Positions 27,085 through 36,404 of a stretch of DNA of 64,000 nucleotides are shown here, piece by piece (within the stretch, counting starts at the first letter, position 1; every line of letters begins with the position of its first letter). The position numbers were made by a program, and so were the translations under genes. The stretch is from Fodinibius sp036381435 (lineage in GTDB: Bacteria > Bacteroidota > Rhodothermia > Balneolales > Balneolaceae), in contig DASVCW010000041.1 in the NCBI GenBank assembly GCA_036381435.1, forward strand, positions 1-64,000, in the 5' to 3' direction. The notes under the pieces were generated by a model. That model had not been told where the DNA came from, searched no databases, and worked only from the letters and a program-made list of their open reading frames with translations.

Positions 27085-27587
27085 TTCTGTTGATTAGACG
27101 AGCGAACAGAACATTCATTACACCAACAGTACGATTTTTTTGAGAAAGGTTAAATTAAGTCATTAATCGAGTTAAGGACTACCAATATATGATCCCTAAA
27201 GGGATCACTTAAACAAATCTTTTTGAATATAGGTACGATTCTTAAACTTATTTTATGCTTAATCGTCCATACAGGGACGAAATATTGGTAGCAATTAAAA
27301 AGACAAAACAACCACAAATCCCGTAGGGATGTAATATTAAAGATTTATTTTTGCCTTCTGATCTAATCAGAGCATTTTTATCTCTGCCATAGGCACACCT
27401 ACAGTGGAACTCGCGTTAAATAGAAAAACAGCAAGAAAAGGTAAATTAGCTTAATTATGCATGACAGTCGGCGGAGGAAGCTTCTTTCGGGGGATTAGAT
27501 TGTTGTGATGAGAACGAGTAAGGAGTAAGAAGTAAGCTCCCTTACTTGTTACTTCTTACCGGCATCTTCTTTTAAATTCCTCTCTTA
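27085..27587. other. Repeat-rich intergenic region with a 113-bp inverted-repeat element
   Basis: No gene is seen in this 503-bp gap. It holds CTACCAATAT (27179-27188) and its exact reverse complement ATATTGGTAG (27282-27291) bounding a 113-bp segment with an internal GATCCCT/AGGGATC hairpin and CATACAGGGACGAAATATTGG. Then come ATCCCGTAGGGAT (about 27319-27331) and a short ATTACTTCTTAC-type direct repeat. The promoter of the ECF operon lies at the left edge. Confidence 0.55.
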
Positions 27588-30500
27588 TCACTCATATCCC
27601 CCTATTCCCGGCAGTGATTTTTTTGGTTTCTTATCTCCCCACCAATGATCCGGCGCAGGTCTGCTCTGAGGATATATTTCATCTAGTGTAGCCGCTTCAT
27701 AAAGCCTGCCGTTTTTCATCACATATTCAATAGAGGTGGTGTTATGTATATCTTTCAACGGATTTTTATTGAGGATAATTAAATCCGCCAGCTTACCGGC
27801 TTCAATGGAACCCAAATCACTTTCCAGCCCCAGAGCTTTGGCTCCGATAATGGTAGCCACACGCAACGCATCATAATTGCTCATACCGCCTGAATGCACG
27901 GCCCATAGTTCCCAGTGATAGCCCAGCCCGTTTAACTGTCCGTGACTGCCTATTCCTGCTAATCCACCTGCATTCACCAGTTTTTTGATGAATTTAGAAT
28001 GGTTATAAAACATGTACTCATCATACACAGCCCAAAACCCACGACGCCGGGATTTTGAGGCCAGCTCGGGATAGGGGGTGAAATACCGCAGCTTCTGATT
28101 GTCGTAGGGAGTGTATTTTGAATAGAAATAATTTTCAGCCCAAGGCCCTCCATAAGTAACAAGCAATGTAGGCGTTACAGCCATTTTGGCTTCAGCCGTA
28201 ACTTGTAGCACATCTTTATAAATCGGATAAATAGGCAAGTTATGCTCCTGCCCGGGATAGCCGTCGATAAGCTGGGTCATATTCAGCCGCCAGTCAAGGG
28301 CACCCTCGGTAGTGGGCAGAATTTTTTGTTCTTTAGCTGCCATTATAATCCACTGGCGCTGCTGCCGATTGCCCGCTATATACATTTTTATGTACTGCGT
28401 ATCGTAATATTCGCTGTACTGTTTCATCACATTTTTGGCATGCTCCAGGCTTTGAATGTTATAGGCCCAGTAGCCGAGTCCCGGCCCTGTGGAATAGACG
28501 CGCGGCCCCAGCATCTTGCCGGCATCCACCATATCGCTGTAGGTAAGCACATCCGTAGTAGCTGTTTGGGGGTCGCGCGTCGTAGTTACTCCATAGGCTA
28601 GATTAGCCCAATACTTCCAAACCTGGTCTTTATGGATACCCCATGTCGGCCACATATGGGCATGGGTGTCCACAAAGCCCGGAATAATCGTCTTGCCTGT
28701 CATGTCCATGACTTCTGCTCCCGCCGGTACATCAAGCGTTCCCGTTTTACCCACCGCCCTGATGCGGTTATCTTCAATAAGAATATCTCCGTGTTCAATA
28801 ACTTCATTTCCATCCATAGTGATGAGGCGAGCATTTTTTAACAGTAACACTCCCTCCGGAATGTCCTGCTCATACATAACTTTTACCCGATATTCCTTCG
28901 GCTCATAGGCCGGTTCCTCATCCGCTTTCTCTTCATCGTCTTTTTCCCCGTTTTCCGCTTCCTTTTCTTCTTCTTTATCTTTTTTTGCGGCTTGTACGCT
29001 ATCTTCAACCGCCAACGCACGCTCCAAATCATATACCATATGAGCATTGCCAATTGACCAGTGAATTACCTTTCCATTGTCAGCCCATACCGGAAACTGG
29101 CCTCCGATCTCGGTAAGTTTTCGGGCAGGGAAAGCGGCGTCTTCGGGATCGTCTAACGATACTTTTATCATATCACCCACTTGCGGTATTATAAAGGCAT
29201 ACACCGCATTATTTATTTTTGCCAGCGCCCAGTTGCCCTCCGGCGCGACCTTTATGAGTGAAGCTTCACTGGGTTCAGGACCGTTTTCTTTTGAATCAAC
29301 GGGGTGTAGCACTCCGTTCGGACCACGGTTACTAAAGAATGAAGATGTAGTAATTCCCGTTACCTTCGCATATTTTTCGACATCGCTGCCATCCCACCTT
29401 ATTGAAAGCAAAACGTTGTCATCGTTGAGGTAAATGCGATTGTTGTATTTTACAAAATGAGGATTGGTTCGCCCGGCTGTTTTTGCAATAAAATGTATCT
29501 CACCACCGTCTCCCGGTATCCAGGCAATATCTTCCATCGATCCGAAAAAAGCACCCGGGCCAATGCCGTTTCTAAAGCTTTGTGCCGAGCCTCTCAAAAA
29601 CACGATACGGTCGCTGTTGAACGACCAGGCCGGATTGCCGTAGATAGCAGGCTGTTCGGTCAAGCGTGTTAGATCATCGCCGTCCGGCTGTACTTTATAC
29701 AGATGACCACCTTCTTCACTGCTCCAGGTGGCATAGACAATCCACTCACCATCGGGGGACCAAGCAGGTTGTGCTTCTACAACATTCATATCGGTAACGC
29801 GGTGCGGCTCGCCGCCGGGAAGCTCCATCACATAAAGTCGATTTAAAACGGTAAAAGCCAGTTGATCTCCATCGGGTGAGGGAACGGCATCACGAATTTG
29901 AGTAGCTACTTTCATCTTTTTATCGCTGATGGGATACTCAAAATCGAGTAGCGGACCTAATTTGATATCCAGATCTACGGTAAAGGCAATTTCTTCTGTA
30001 CCCTCTGTGCTGTTGACGGGAATGCGCCATAATTTCCCGCCATAAGTGGCAATCAATGCTTCACTGTCAGGCGTAAACGACATGCCCGGCAGCACTCCGT
30101 TTGTAGCAATCGATTCCTGGTCATCACGCTGCACCGGATAAGCCAGCCATCGTTCTTCACCTGTTTCTAAATTACGAATTACCAATCCGGTTTGATCTTC
30201 ATAACGGCTTCCATATACCATCCACTTTCCATCAGGCGAAATAGTGGGAGTGAAAGCCGAGCCATAGCGAGAGGTGATGACACTGGTTGAAGCGTTTTCG
30301 CGGTCATACACCCCAATTTGATACTGCGGAAGCTGCGCATTGTATTCCCAGCCGCCCATTCGGCGTGAATAGTAGATAAACCGTCCCTCCGGTCCGAAAA
30401 CAGGATCAATCATTTTTAGACCTTCGGGTTCATCCACCAGTTGCACTCCACTGCCCCCGTCGCGGTGATACATCCATAGCTTATTGGTTAAGCCACCTTT

Positions 30501-31016
30501 GGCAGCCACAATATATTCACCATTCGGTGACCAAGCTGCAGACGGATAGCGATTATTCTTCCCTTCGGTAACCTGAAATGTTTCGCCGGTTTCTACATTC
30601 ATATACCAAACATTCGCGCCCCCGCTTCTGTCAGAAATGAACAAGACATATTTTCCATTCGGGCTATAGCGCGGATGTGCATCATAAGCCATACCTTCGG
30701 TTATTTGGGTAGCCTCTCCGCCTTCAATAGGAATGGTATAGAGATTTCCCATCATATCGAAAATGATCTTCTCTCCGCTTGGGTGAACATCAACCGACAT
30801 CCAGGTTCCTTCATGCGTTGTAAGCGAGACCATACGTGCCGGATCTAATGGCAGACCTTTATCATCTTTATCGACGCTGTCGGTTTCAGTTGTATCGACT
30901 TGAAATGAGTATAAAAATTTATCAGTATGACCGAAAGAGCTATCAGGAAAGACAAATGTCAAGCCTAGAACTATTAACAGAACACTTTTGTAAAAATGGA
31001 TAATATTAAGCTTCAA
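27588..31016 (-). CDS. Exported TolB-propeller/amidohydrolase family protein (full length)
   Basis: A 1142-residue protein with a signal peptide (SVLLIVLGLTFVF). Residues about 50-640 form TolB/DPP-IV-like propeller repeats (GEKIIFDMMGNLYTIP, SPNGKYVLFISDRSGG, SPDGEWIVYATWS). A Lys/Glu/Asp linker occupies about 690-735 and an amidohydrolase about 745-1110. Ligands seen: HxH in VDTHAHMWP (about 783), Lys in YIKMYIAGNR (about 877), His in PGQEHNLP (about 925); the last site is GSHGQL (about 1023) rather than the common Asp motif. Probably a periplasmic or secreted hydrolase. It is paralogous to the gene at the window start and monocistronic. Confidence 0.92.
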   Translation of the reverse strand: MKLNIIHFYKSVLLIVLGLTFVFPDSSFGHTDKFLYSFQVDTTETDSVDKDDKGLPLDPARMVSLTTHEGTWMSVDVHPSGEKIIFDMMGNLYTIPIEGGEATQITEGMAYDAHPRYSPNGKYVLFISDRSGGANVWYMNVETGETFQVTEGKNNRYPSAAWSPNGEYIVAAKGGLTNKLWMYHRDGGSGVQLVDEPEGLKMIDPVFGPEGRFIYYSRRMGGWEYNAQLPQYQIGVYDRENASTSVITSRYGSAFTPTISPDGKWMVYGSRYEDQTGLVIRNLETGEERWLAYPVQRDDQESIATNGVLPGMSFTPDSEALIATYGGKLWRIPVNSTEGTEEIAFTVDLDIKLGPLLDFEYPISDKKMKVATQIRDAVPSPDGDQLAFTVLNRLYVMELPGGEPHRVTDMNVVEAQPAWSPDGEWIVYATWSSEEGGHLYKVQPDGDDLTRLTEQPAIYGNPAWSFNSDRIVFLRGSAQSFRNGIGPGAFFGSMEDIAWIPGDGGEIHFIAKTAGRTNPHFVKYNNRIYLNDDNVLLSIRWDGSDVEKYAKVTGITTSSFFSNRGPNGVLHPVDSKENGPEPSEASLIKVAPEGNWALAKINNAVYAFIIPQVGDMIKVSLDDPEDAAFPARKLTEIGGQFPVWADNGKVIHWSIGNAHMVYDLERALAVEDSVQAAKKDKEEEKEAENGEKDDEEKADEEPAYEPKEYRVKVMYEQDIPEGVLLLKNARLITMDGNEVIEHGDILIEDNRIRAVGKTGTLDVPAGAEVMDMTGKTIIPGFVDTHAHMWPTWGIHKDQVWKYWANLAYGVTTTRDPQTATTDVLTYSDMVDAGKMLGPRVYSTGPGLGYWAYNIQSLEHAKNVMKQYSEYYDTQYIKMYIAGNRQQRQWIIMAAKEQKILPTTEGALDWRLNMTQLIDGYPGQEHNLPIYPIYKDVLQVTAEAKMAVTPTLLVTYGGPWAENYFYSKYTPYDNQKLRYFTPYPELASKSRRRGFWAVYDEYMFYNHSKFIKKLVNAGGLAGIGSHGQLNGLGYHWELWAVHSGGMSNYDALRVATIIGAKALGLESDLGSIEAGKLADLIILNKNPLKDIHNTTSIEYVMKNGRLYEAATLDEIYPQSRPAPDHWWGDKKPKKSLPGIGGYE

Positions 31017-31575
31017 GGAAGTGAGGTTTTAATTAAAAGTCAGATCCAGTTGCAAATAGAATAAAAAAAACTTTACCGGTTTACAAAGTGGTTTGCGGGA
31101 AGGCTTAACGTTATTGTGAGGTCGATATTAGGTTAACGTGAATAATCTAATATAACGTGAATTCGATATAACCAGGGCAGAATTCAAACCTTCCTATCTT
31201 CCAATCATGAAGATAGTCTGTATCTACATGGGAGATCGCTTCAGTCGCAAAAACCGCTTCTTCGCGATGACAGTTTCGGGGATTTGGAGCGGGCAAAAAA
31301 GAAACTTGTCATTGCGAACGGATTACCATTAATATCTTTTTTAACCCTATTAAATTCAAAATCATCAATGTTTTAGCTAGGGCCAAATAAAAAGTGAAGC
31401 AATCTCCCAATTGGATTTATATCTTTATCTCGAACTCACGTTAATATAGCTACCAGTCATGTTCAAAGCGGATGATCCCGACTGCTGTCGGGACGTTACG
31501 ATAAGAAGCATCGGGACTTCGAAATGACAGTGGAAAGTTATTTTAAAAATAACATGCCTGTAAAGACTTTTTGGC
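31017..31575. other. Intergenic region with degenerate repeats, no gene seen
   Basis: 559 bp. It contains GGGAGATCGCTTCAGTCGC, CTTCTTCGCGATGACAG, TGTCATTGCGAACGG and GTGAAGCAATCTCCC, fragments of a long imperfect inverted repeat (about 31230-31411), and a TCCCGACTGCTGTCGGGA hairpin (about 31467-31494). Short frames across it are made of these repeats and are not supported as genes. Confidence 0.5.
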
Positions 31576-32241
31576 CTAAAAATCCAGTATATCTTGCAGT
31601 TTGTCTTTAGCCTGCTCCAGCAATCCTTCTTTGATGGCTTGTTGAATGGCACGTTCAATGATTGGTTCTAAAATCTGACGCACCGTTTGTTCTACCGTAT
31701 TGCTGCCGGTTCGTCCAATATCGGTGATTACAATTTCATCAAATTTAACTTGTGCTTGTCTCCCTTTGCCAATTTCGGTACTTAATTTTACCAGGCCTTC
31801 TTCAACCCGTAGGTAATCAATAATCATCCCACCCTCACTTGATGAAGTCATATCGATGTTATCGGTAAGCTCTTTCAAGTTGATGGCGCCATTAGCTTTC
31901 TGCTCAAAATATAACATAGGCTGATTGACGATAATAGTATCAATCACTACCGTATCAGAAAGCAGACTTGAGAGATCAATTTTCATATGAATGCGCTGCA
32001 ATTTTATAGCAGCTGAATCACTGAATCCCTCGGGATTTTGAACGGCGATCCCTTCTATAGTTCCGGTTCCGTCTAAAATAGAAATGCTTACATCATCCAC
32101 ATCAACCCGGGTGTTTAGCATTTCGCTGCCTATTTCTTCGATATTCGATTTTACAATGCCATCAACGGTAAAGGAGAGCACAATAAACCCGATGATGACA
32201 ATAGCGGCAATTATACCTAAAATATAAAGTATGACCTTCAT
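31576..32241 (-). CDS. AsmA/DUF748-like membrane-anchored protein
   Basis: 221 residues with an N-terminal membrane anchor (ILGIIAAIVIIGFIVLSF). The following domain resembles AsmA/DUF748 proteins (DVSISILDGTGTIEGIAVQNPEGF, then LSDTVVIDTIIVNQPMLYFEQ). Such proteins face the periplasm and are linked to envelope lipid transport and biogenesis. The C-terminus is helical and charged. It is short compared with full AsmA proteins, containing only one repeat-like domain. The gene stands alone. Confidence 0.78.
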   Translation of the reverse strand: MKVILYILGIIAAIVIIGFIVLSFTVDGIVKSNIEEIGSEMLNTRVDVDDVSISILDGTGTIEGIAVQNPEGFSDSAAIKLQRIHMKIDLSSLLSDTVVIDTIIVNQPMLYFEQKANGAINLKELTDNIDMTSSSEGGMIIDYLRVEEGLVKLSTEIGKGRQAQVKFDEIVITDIGRTGSNTVEQTVRQILEPIIERAIQQAIKEGLLEQAKDKLQDILDF

Positions 32242-32338
32242 TTCTCTCTTGTTTGGTTTTTCCTGATGTTTTGCATTACTGCAACTAAAAAAATAGAAAA
32301 ACCATTTCGATTAGCACAAAACCCTTCTCTGTATTCAA

Positions 32339-32600
32339 CCCCGTTCGGGGTTGTGATAATGAATTTCTTTATCACCGGATTTGCATCCGGTGCTATTCCT
32401 GTTTAAGCCCATTCGGGCTTAGCTATTCAAAAGTTTGGGGATGAAGAGTTCTGTTTTTTAATGTTTTAATAGGTAGGTTTGTGGAATATCAAAACAGCTT
32501 AAATATTCAACAATCCCGAAGAGATGTAAACATGAATAGGCCCCGATGGAATCGGGGCCTATAATTTTAAAGTTTTAATTACAACCCTGAAAAGGGTTGA
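32339..32600. repeat. Multi-hairpin composite intergenic repeat
   Basis: Successive palindromes AACCCCGTTCGGGGTT, CACCGGATTTGCATCCGGTG, AAGCCCATTCGGGCTT, then ATCCCGAAGAGATG with GGCCCCGATGGAATCGGGGCC, and CAACCCTGAAAAGGGTTG. The modules match those at 18650-18890. They occupy most of the 407-bp gap between the M14 peptidase and the AsmA-like gene; nothing coding is seen there. Confidence 0.6.
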
Positions 32601-32648
32601 ACAAAGGCAGGTATACTCTCCGATAAAGCCTTGGGACGTGAGGATTTA

Positions 32649-35258
32649 CTAATTTGCGGACGAACCATCAATCGTTTGGCCAAAGAAAATGGCGTTCATA
32701 AATAACTTGTTAGTACCATACCAGAAAGCGCGGAAATTGGGATTGTCAATCATCGAAACAACGATGCCACTTCCCGCATCACTGACGATAATTGAAGCCG
32801 TTCCTCCCAGTTTTTCAAGATTTTCATCCGAAATGTACCCGCTCGCCAGCGGCTGTTGAGTATAGTAAAGGGGCGTGGCATAGGGGTTTTCGGCGATTTC
32901 CATAAACATAGCACTGTTCCTGAAAACGGTTAAATCATCATCGTTATATCCATAGCCCAGGGGATGGGTTAAATCAAGCTTGGTATGAAAAATGGCACCG
33001 CCGATATATTGCGCACCGCGGGTTCGGTCCATCACGGCATAAGGCTTGGTGGTAACTTCTTCATTTTTTTCGCCTTCCCCGTTTTCTTCATTAACAAATT
33101 CAATATTAGCCAATCCTGCCTGATCAGCCCACCGGTTGGCATATCGGATAGTGACAAGTGTTCCGCCATTTTGCGTCCATTCCTTTAAATTTTTTGTGGC
33201 ATCTTTTGAAAGATCACCGTATAAACTGGCCAAAACGATAACGGTATAACGATCAAGATCGGCAAAGTCGAGACGATCAACGGGAAAGATGGTGGGTGTC
33301 ATGTGGTATCGCTGGTCCAGCAGATGCCAAATCTGGCCTACTTCATAAGAACTAAACCCTTCTCCCGCTATAACCGCCACTTCGGGTTTGACTACTAATT
33401 CGAAAGATTCACTTCCAAGGTCAATGCCTCGTGGTGTGAGTCCGGTTTCAACGGCATAAATTTTGAGCGCATCATGATTAGCGGCTGTTTGAATCAAAGA
33501 GTGAATTTTTTTCCGGTCAACCGACTGCGGACCAAGCGGAACCAAAATACTGCCGTAATCAAATTCTTTCACTCCGGTTGATGTAACCGCCGTAAATGGC
33601 CTGGTGGCTACTTTAGCGCGAACATCATTTTTAAGAAGCCGGTTTAACGCCCTCGGAGCATAATAGCCGTCCCATTCAAAAATATAAGCATAGTTGCTCT
33701 TGCCACCGACCATCTCACCCTTAGGAAAAGCGGGCAGGCCTTCAACCTTTGTGCCCAGCAGATCATCACTGTAATCTTCCAATTCTGCAAACGGCAGGTT
33801 AAAAGCATATTGCATAGTCCAGGCCGAGACATCATAGAAAAGACTGTCAGGAAAGGTCGTTCTCCGCTCGAAAAGGGCTTTTATAAAGCGATACTGTTTT
33901 TGATCAGAGGGAATGATGAAGGATGAATTTGCTTCGAAAGTTTCTCCGCCGGCTTCAACAGTTGATGCTAACTGATACACGTCAATCTGGTGTCGCCGCA
34001 GCATTTCAACTAAATGATAGGTACGGGCGCGATCGTAAGGCGTACCAAAAACGTACGCTTGAATGTCTGCATTGGCTCCTTCCTGCTTCGCTTCCCGAAA
34101 GAAGTTACGCTGGTAATTCAGGATTTCCACCCGCAGGTTTTGAGCACCTTCGAGGGTGGAAAGCGATGCTAAAAACTGGTTTTTAATAGTGAAGGGAAAT
34201 TTAATCACCCCGTTTACACTTTCCTGGGCATGTCCGCGCGAACTTGCCTGCTCAAAAAGAATTCCGATGCTGCCGTTGATATCGGGATAAGTTGAGCCTT
34301 TACCGTAGTAAAAATCATCATAGCTTTCCTGAGAAAAATACATTTTCTGGTGATCATCCAGAATTTCGGCATGATAATCAGCAATAGCGGCGGTTAAATC
34401 CTGATTCTGTTGTGGAGTAAGAGGGTGAGTGCGTGACTGAATTCCCGGCTGGAAAAAGAAGGTGGAATTCGTGCCCATCTCGTGGTGATCGGTCAAAATA
34501 TTGGGCTTCCATTTGTGGAAGGTCTCAATGCGTCCCTGGCTTACGGGATGTTGAACGGGCATCCAGTCGCGGTTCAGATCAAACCAGTAATGATTTGTTC
34601 TGCCGCTCGGCCAGCGCTGGTTCAGTTCCATGCTGCTCGGGTCCGTAACCAGATGTTCACTGCGATGCGTGTTGGCCCAACTCGCAAAACGGCTCATTCC
34701 ATCAGGATTCAAACTTGGATCCAGCAAAATTACACTGTTTTGAAGCTTGTGTTCGATATCCGCTCCCTGTGCCGCTGCCAAATAATAGGCTACCAGCATC
34801 GAAGCGTTAGAACCGCTCTGTTCGTCACCGTGAATGCTGTACCCCATGTACAAAACAATGCGCATTTCTTTGGTATTCAAATTTTCCGACTGTCCGGGAT
34901 TGGTCAGCGCCAGGTGGTTTTGGCGAATCTGCTCAATATTTTTTTGATTTTCAGGAGAGGTGATCGTCAGATAAACCAAATCACGGTCTTCATAGGTTTC
35001 ACCGAATTTAGTAATGGTTACCCGGTCGGAAGCTTCAGCGAGCGCCCGCATATACCTTACAAGCTGGTCGTGGCGCACATGCCATTCGCCCGGCACCATG
35101 CCCAGTACTTCTTCCGGAGTGGGAATTTCTGTGTTGTAAGTGACATCATCGGGCAAATAATAGTCCATAGTCGCTTCTGCATCGGCGGGACTTTGAGCCC
35201 GGGCAATGCCGGTGAAGATTAGAAAACCAAGAGTGAAAGCAAGAATTCGGAACTTCAT
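32649..35258 (-). CDS. Exported M14-family zinc carboxypeptidase
   Basis: An 869-residue protein with a signal peptide (FRILAFTLGFLIFTGIARAQ). The M14 domain occupies about residues 45-400, with zinc ligands His and Glu in YSIHGDEQSG and the third His in the DHHEMG region; NPDGMSRF and ENFDLNRDW-type (HYWFDLNRDWMP) substrate-pocket motifs are present. The long C-terminal half contains a class I glutamine-amidotransferase-like fold (YTVIVLASLYGDLSKDATKNL), usual for this large M14 subgroup. It is probably a periplasmic or secreted peptidase supplying peptides. Monocistronic. Confidence 0.9.
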   Translation of the reverse strand: MKFRILAFTLGFLIFTGIARAQSPADAEATMDYYLPDDVTYNTEIPTPEEVLGMVPGEWHVRHDQLVRYMRALAEASDRVTITKFGETYEDRDLVYLTITSPENQKNIEQIRQNHLALTNPGQSENLNTKEMRIVLYMGYSIHGDEQSGSNASMLVAYYLAAAQGADIEHKLQNSVILLDPSLNPDGMSRFASWANTHRSEHLVTDPSSMELNQRWPSGRTNHYWFDLNRDWMPVQHPVSQGRIETFHKWKPNILTDHHEMGTNSTFFFQPGIQSRTHPLTPQQNQDLTAAIADYHAEILDDHQKMYFSQESYDDFYYGKGSTYPDINGSIGILFEQASSRGHAQESVNGVIKFPFTIKNQFLASLSTLEGAQNLRVEILNYQRNFFREAKQEGANADIQAYVFGTPYDRARTYHLVEMLRRHQIDVYQLASTVEAGGETFEANSSFIIPSDQKQYRFIKALFERRTTFPDSLFYDVSAWTMQYAFNLPFAELEDYSDDLLGTKVEGLPAFPKGEMVGGKSNYAYIFEWDGYYAPRALNRLLKNDVRAKVATRPFTAVTSTGVKEFDYGSILVPLGPQSVDRKKIHSLIQTAANHDALKIYAVETGLTPRGIDLGSESFELVVKPEVAVIAGEGFSSYEVGQIWHLLDQRYHMTPTIFPVDRLDFADLDRYTVIVLASLYGDLSKDATKNLKEWTQNGGTLVTIRYANRWADQAGLANIEFVNEENGEGEKNEEVTTKPYAVMDRTRGAQYIGGAIFHTKLDLTHPLGYGYNDDDLTVFRNSAMFMEIAENPYATPLYYTQQPLASGYISDENLEKLGGTASIIVSDAGSGIVVSMIDNPNFRAFWYGTNKLFMNAIFFGQTIDGSSAN

Positions 35259-35371
35259 AAAAAGATGATTTGGTGAACATTATTGAAATGTGAGGGATTC
35301 TACCCACATTAAGCCGCACTTTTGCTTAGTGTAAAGCTTTTAAATGAAAAATGTTTTTAAAATAGGAGGGT

Positions 35372-35490
35372 TTTCACGCAGATCTGCCGAGGCGAGTGGG
35401 GAAGTTCACGCAGAGCCGCTGAGGGGACGTATTGCGTATTACGTATTGGTTTCAATCAAATACGAAATACGCAATACGAAGTCATATCTA
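35372..35490. repeat. CACGCAGAG and ATTACGTATT repeats
   Basis: TTCACGCAGATCTGCCGAGG and TTCACGCAGAGCCGCTGAGG, followed by an inverted pair ATTGCGTATTACGTATT / AATACGAAATACGCAAT. The CACGCAGAG motif is shared with gaps near 48394-48484, 53326-53392 and 54530-54597. Confidence 0.5.
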
Positions 35491-35502
35491 TTTTTTACTT
35501 TT

Positions 35503-36312
35503 TCACTGATTACTTGTCCCGGCCTTGCCCAATTTTTCATTTAACCTCTCCAGCAGTTTGCCAGCCGGGCGATTATAAATGCCGTCCATTTGATAAACAT
35601 TCTGGATAGCATCGCGGGCTAAAACCAATTCATCCTGATGGATATAGGCATTTCCTAAATACCAATAGGCTTTTTCTTTGGCAATGGGTTGTTCAGATAC
35701 TTTCTTTATCGCTTCTTTAAAAGAGTCGATAGCTTTATCAAAATAGCGGGTATTGTATTGAATCATCCCGATATTAAGAAGTGCCCGAACTGCGGCAGGT
35801 TCATCATCATATTTTGCAATAACTTCGTTATAAAACTGAAGGGCCCGGTCAATATTTCCGCCAATGGCGGCTTTAAAACCAAGATTCAGCAAAGAATCAG
35901 CAGCTGTAAACTGTGAAGTTTGCGAACGCGTGACAGGAGCTGTTATCAAATGCTGCCTTAAATTGATTTCTCCCAGGGCTAAACTTCGAGCTGTTTCGCT
36001 GTTTTTGGTCTGCAGCAAGTTCATGCTTACAATCATCGTTATTACTACAGCCGCGGCAGCTACCCATTTCCAGGAACTTTGAAGCTGATAAATGATCGCA
36101 TCTTTCGATGAGGATAAAGACTCAGACTTCTTCAAAGCTGCCTGTCTTTCCAAAATAGACTTTACTCCCAGTTCCGTCTCCAGCAGTTCAATATAATCGG
36201 GACGCTTAAGAAGATCCTCCCAAAGCCGCAGGGCCTGCTCTTCATCCAGATCGCCTTTAACATAGGCATCTATGCGTTTTTCCAATGCCAAATCCCTTGA
36301 ATTATTATTCAT
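35503..36312 (-). CDS. TPR membrane protein, probable anti-sigma partner of downstream-type ECF
   Basis: 269 residues. The N-terminal segment (ALEKRIDAYVKGDLDEEQALRLWEDLL) resembles cytoplasmic anti-sigma-like segments without zinc ligands. One membrane helix (WKWVAAAAVVITMIVSMNLL, about residue 80) is followed by periplasmic TPR repeats (AALNIGMIQYNTRYFDKAI, AYWYLGNAYIHQDEL). It follows the ECF sigma gene by 92 bp on the same strand. By position it may sense an envelope signal and control that sigma factor. Confidence 0.72.
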   Translation of the reverse strand: MNNNSRDLALEKRIDAYVKGDLDEEQALRLWEDLLKRPDYIELLETELGVKSILERQAALKKSESLSSSKDAIIYQLQSSWKWVAAAAVVITMIVSMNLLQTKNSETARSLALGEINLRQHLITAPVTRSQTSQFTAADSLLNLGFKAAIGGNIDRALQFYNEVIAKYDDEPAAVRALLNIGMIQYNTRYFDKAIDSFKEAIKKVSEQPIAKEKAYWYLGNAYIHQDELVLARDAIQNVYQMDGIYNRPAGKLLERLNEKLGKAGTSNQ

Positions 36313-36404
36313 AAAAAATTCTCCTGCCTTTTAATATGTAATGCTTTTTCTTTAAAAATTACCATGTCTCTATAGTAAGACCCTTGAGAAAGCAAATCCT
36401 TACA

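Noticed and set aside
31425..31658. 77-codon minus-strand frame overlapping the AsmA-like gene end
   Set aside because: Starts in degenerate intergenic repeats and overlaps a better gene in another frame.
34482..35222. 246-codon plus-strand frame opposite the M14 peptidase
   Set aside because: Antisense to the zinc-site region of a clear peptidase; no start context or homology features.
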